A stretch of DNA of 64,000 nucleotides, taken from positions 372,001-436,000 of the forward strand of contig CBDHHC010000024.1 in the NCBI GenBank assembly GCA_965263345.1, written 5' to 3'. This document shows, one piece after another, positions 62,410 through 64,000 of this stretch; positions within the stretch are counted from its first letter, which is position 1; each line of letters starts with the position of its first letter. Under the pieces are notes generated by a model. The model had not been told where the DNA came from, searched no databases, and was given only the letters and a program-made list of their open reading frames with translations. Source of the stretch: CBDHHC01 sp965263345. GTDB lineage: Bacteria; Pseudomonadota; Alphaproteobacteria; Rhizobiales; CBDHHC01. The position numbers and the translations under genes were made by a program.

Positions 62410-63708
62410 TTAGTCTTTATAAATTGGGAAACCTTGGCAGAGCTCAATAACTTCCTGTTTAACTAAATTCTCAACAGCCTGGTTGTTTTCACCATTTTGG
62501 GATACACCATCAAGAACTTTGATAATAAGTTGGCCTATTAATTTAAACTCTTCAGCCATAAAGCCCCGAGTTGTCCCTGCAGGTGTACCAAGACGTATAC
62601 CAGACGTAATCATAGGTTTTTGAGGATCAAACGGAACACCGTTTTTATTACACGTAATATTAGCTCGCCCAAGAGCTTCTTCAGCAACCTTACCAGTCAG
62701 ACCTTTTGGCCTTAAATCAACGAGAACAAGATGTGTATCTGTCCCACCAGACACCAAGTCTAAACCACCTTCTTTAAGGGTTTCTCCAAGGATTTTAGCA
62801 TTATCAACAACATTCTGCGCATAGACTTGAAAATCTGGCTGCAAATCCTCCCCAAATGCTACAGCCTTACCAGCAATCACATGCATTAAAGGGCCACCCT
62901 GTATTCCTGGGAAAATAGCTGAATTTACCTTTTTAGCAATCGCACTATCATTTGTGAGAATAATACCTCCACGAGGACCACGCAAAGTTTTATGAGTTGT
63001 TGAGGTCGCAACATGGGCATGCGGAAAAGGACTTGGATGTGCGCCACCTGCAACCAACCCAGCAAAATGCGCCATATCCACCATCAAATAAGCCCCGACC
63101 TCATCAGCAATTTCTCTGAAACGCTTAAAGTCAATAACTCTAGGATAAGCAGAACCACCAGCAATAATCATTTTTGGCTGATGTTCTTTAGCAAGCTTTG
63201 CAACCTCATCATAATCAATCAAATGAGTATCTTCACGAACCCCATATTCAACAGCATTAAACCATTTACCTGATTGGTTTGGAGGAGCTCCATGTGTTAG
63301 ATGCCCACCTGCTGCAAGGCTCAAGCCCATAATGGTATCACCTGGCTTAATTAATGCCATAAAAACTGCCTGATTAGCTTGTGAGCCAGAATTAGGCTGG
63401 ACATTTGCAAATTCACAATTAAAAAGCTTTGTCACTCTGTCTATGGCAATATTTTCAACAACATCAACATGTTGACATCCGCCATAATATCGTCTGCCAG
63501 GATACCCCTCTGCATATTTATTTGTAAGTACAGACCCAGCAGCCTCTAATACAGCTTTAGAAACAATATTCTCAGATGCAATAAGTTCAATTTCATTTTG
63601 CTGACGTGAAAGCTCATTATCAATAGACTGAGCTACTTCTGCATCTTTCTCAGACAATGACTGAGAAAAAAACGCTTGAGCCATTTTATTTGCATCACTG
63701 AGGTTCAT
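62410..63708 (-). CDS. glyA: serine hydroxymethyltransferase
   Basis: A 432-residue PLP enzyme that interconverts serine and glycine with THF, feeding one-carbon units to the purine genes nearby. Seen: IELIASENIVSKAVLEAAGS, TNKYAEGYPGRRYYGGCQHV, the PLP lysine in STTHKTLRGPRGG, and TSGIRLGTPAGTTRGF. It is the first gene of the long minus-strand operon; an AAGGAA ribosome site stands before the ATG. nrdR begins 33 bases after its stop. Confidence 0.97.
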   Translation of the reverse strand: MNLSDANKMAQAFFSQSLSEKDAEVAQSIDNELSRQQNEIELIASENIVSKAVLEAAGSVLTNKYAEGYPGRRYYGGCQHVDVVENIAIDRVTKLFNCEFANVQPNSGSQANQAVFMALIKPGDTIMGLSLAAGGHLTHGAPPNQSGKWFNAVEYGVREDTHLIDYDEVAKLAKEHQPKMIIAGGSAYPRVIDFKRFREIADEVGAYLMVDMAHFAGLVAGGAHPSPFPHAHVATSTTHKTLRGPRGGIILTNDSAIAKKVNSAIFPGIQGGPLMHVIAGKAVAFGEDLQPDFQVYAQNVVDNAKILGETLKEGGLDLVSGGTDTHLVLVDLRPKGLTGKVAEEALGRANITCNKNGVPFDPQKPMITSGIRLGTPAGTTRGFMAEEFKLIGQLIIKVLDGVSQNGENNQAVENLVKQEVIELCQGFPIYKD

Positions 63709-64000
63709 ATTCTTTCCTTAACACAAAAAACTTATTGTTTACAGCAGACTAGAGTATTTCTATCCTGTTTTGAGATCCATCATGAACTATAAGTGCTCTG
63801 AAATAGAAGGGTGCGCACTACAAGAACCTTAAGGATAAATGGAAATAACTATCAATTCTAGATAATAGTTCGTAGAAACAACTTCCATATCATACAGAAG
63901 CTTACAATGCCAAGGTATGTTTAGCTTTTTTTCTTCTTTTTAAGGATTTAGGTAAAATTTATTGGAAGAATAAATAAAAATAAGGCATATTTTCCTGTAA
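63709..64000. other. upstream region of glyA
   Basis: 292 bp to the window edge with no gene. It should carry the promoter for the glyA operon. I checked it for THF and glycine riboswitch cores and saw none; no strong hairpin is evident. Confidence 0.4.

Noticed and set aside
60735..64000. FMN riboswitch before the rib genes or THF/glycine riboswitch before glyA
   Set aside because: No conserved cores were seen; rib genes are internal to an operon with gaps of a few bases.

Overview
The window looks like chromosomal DNA of an A+T-rich alphaproteobacterium. The lineage calls rest on PleD and DivK side by side, an HdaA-type replication regulator downstream of a PerM-like and a DUF2066 protein, IalB-like and DUF3572 proteins, a RibB protein with a degenerate RibA half, and a LexA box of the GTTC-N7-GTTC type. 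A Rhodospirillales/Kiloniellales-like marine relative is plausible but not proven. All assignments are made by reading the sequence; no searches were run.

Layout. 0-9.5 kb: two tandem periplasmic binding proteins, ribosomal protein L33, a G+C-rich intergenic island that may encode a structured RNA, DivK-PleD signalling, a FliK-like/FlhB-like pair, a ROK sugar kinase, HspQ and an IalB-like secreted protein. 9.8-20.1 kb: a YejA-like binding protein, an adenylate-forming enzyme homologue without its key motifs, a ParD antitoxin with a broken ParE, a frameshifted DUF1772 gene, an MFS carrier, a small arsR-arsI unit and a sugar-phosphate transferase for polysaccharide synthesis. 20.1-21.7 kb: a cluster of palindromic interspersed repeats around a small Cys-rich secreted protein.

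21.7-31.0 kb is a one-strand block: HscC-type Hsp70, a membrane-anchored J-like protein, an unknown membrane protein, a TIR protein with several membrane segments, a TIR-NB-ARC-TPR protein whose TPR part is a 126-bp tandem repeat broken by five indels, and a 54-residue ORF. This is a candidate membrane-stress or immune-like locus.

31.4-41.3 kb holds a patatin-like protein and two nitrogen-type operons, each preceded by a sigma-54 -24/-12 element. The second has a guanidine-I (ykkC) riboswitch starting at the predicted +1, then a complete ABC importer, a guanidine hydrolase (GdmH family) and a His-rich protein that may handle nickel. Together they form a guanidine uptake and hydrolysis pathway under apparent double control by nitrogen status and guanidine. 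The first operon (ABC importer plus MetX-like alpha/beta hydrolase) has an unknown substrate.

41.4-50.2 kb: an O-antigen ligase-like protein, a Fic protein with inverted repeats at its start, a SLATT-domain protein, a LexA-boxed Y-family polymerase (frameshifted), an SDR, an HbpS-like protein, a TetR regulator with operator, a HIT-like protein and a frameshifted TorF-type porin. 50.2-63.7 kb is housekeeping: hdaA, perM-like, DUF2066 | purM-purN, cytochrome P450, and a long operon glyA-nrdR-ribD-ribE-ribBA-ribH-nusB-thiL. Several genes carry simple indels (two at the same octamer, AAACAAAG), so sequencing error should be excluded before any is called a true pseudogene.
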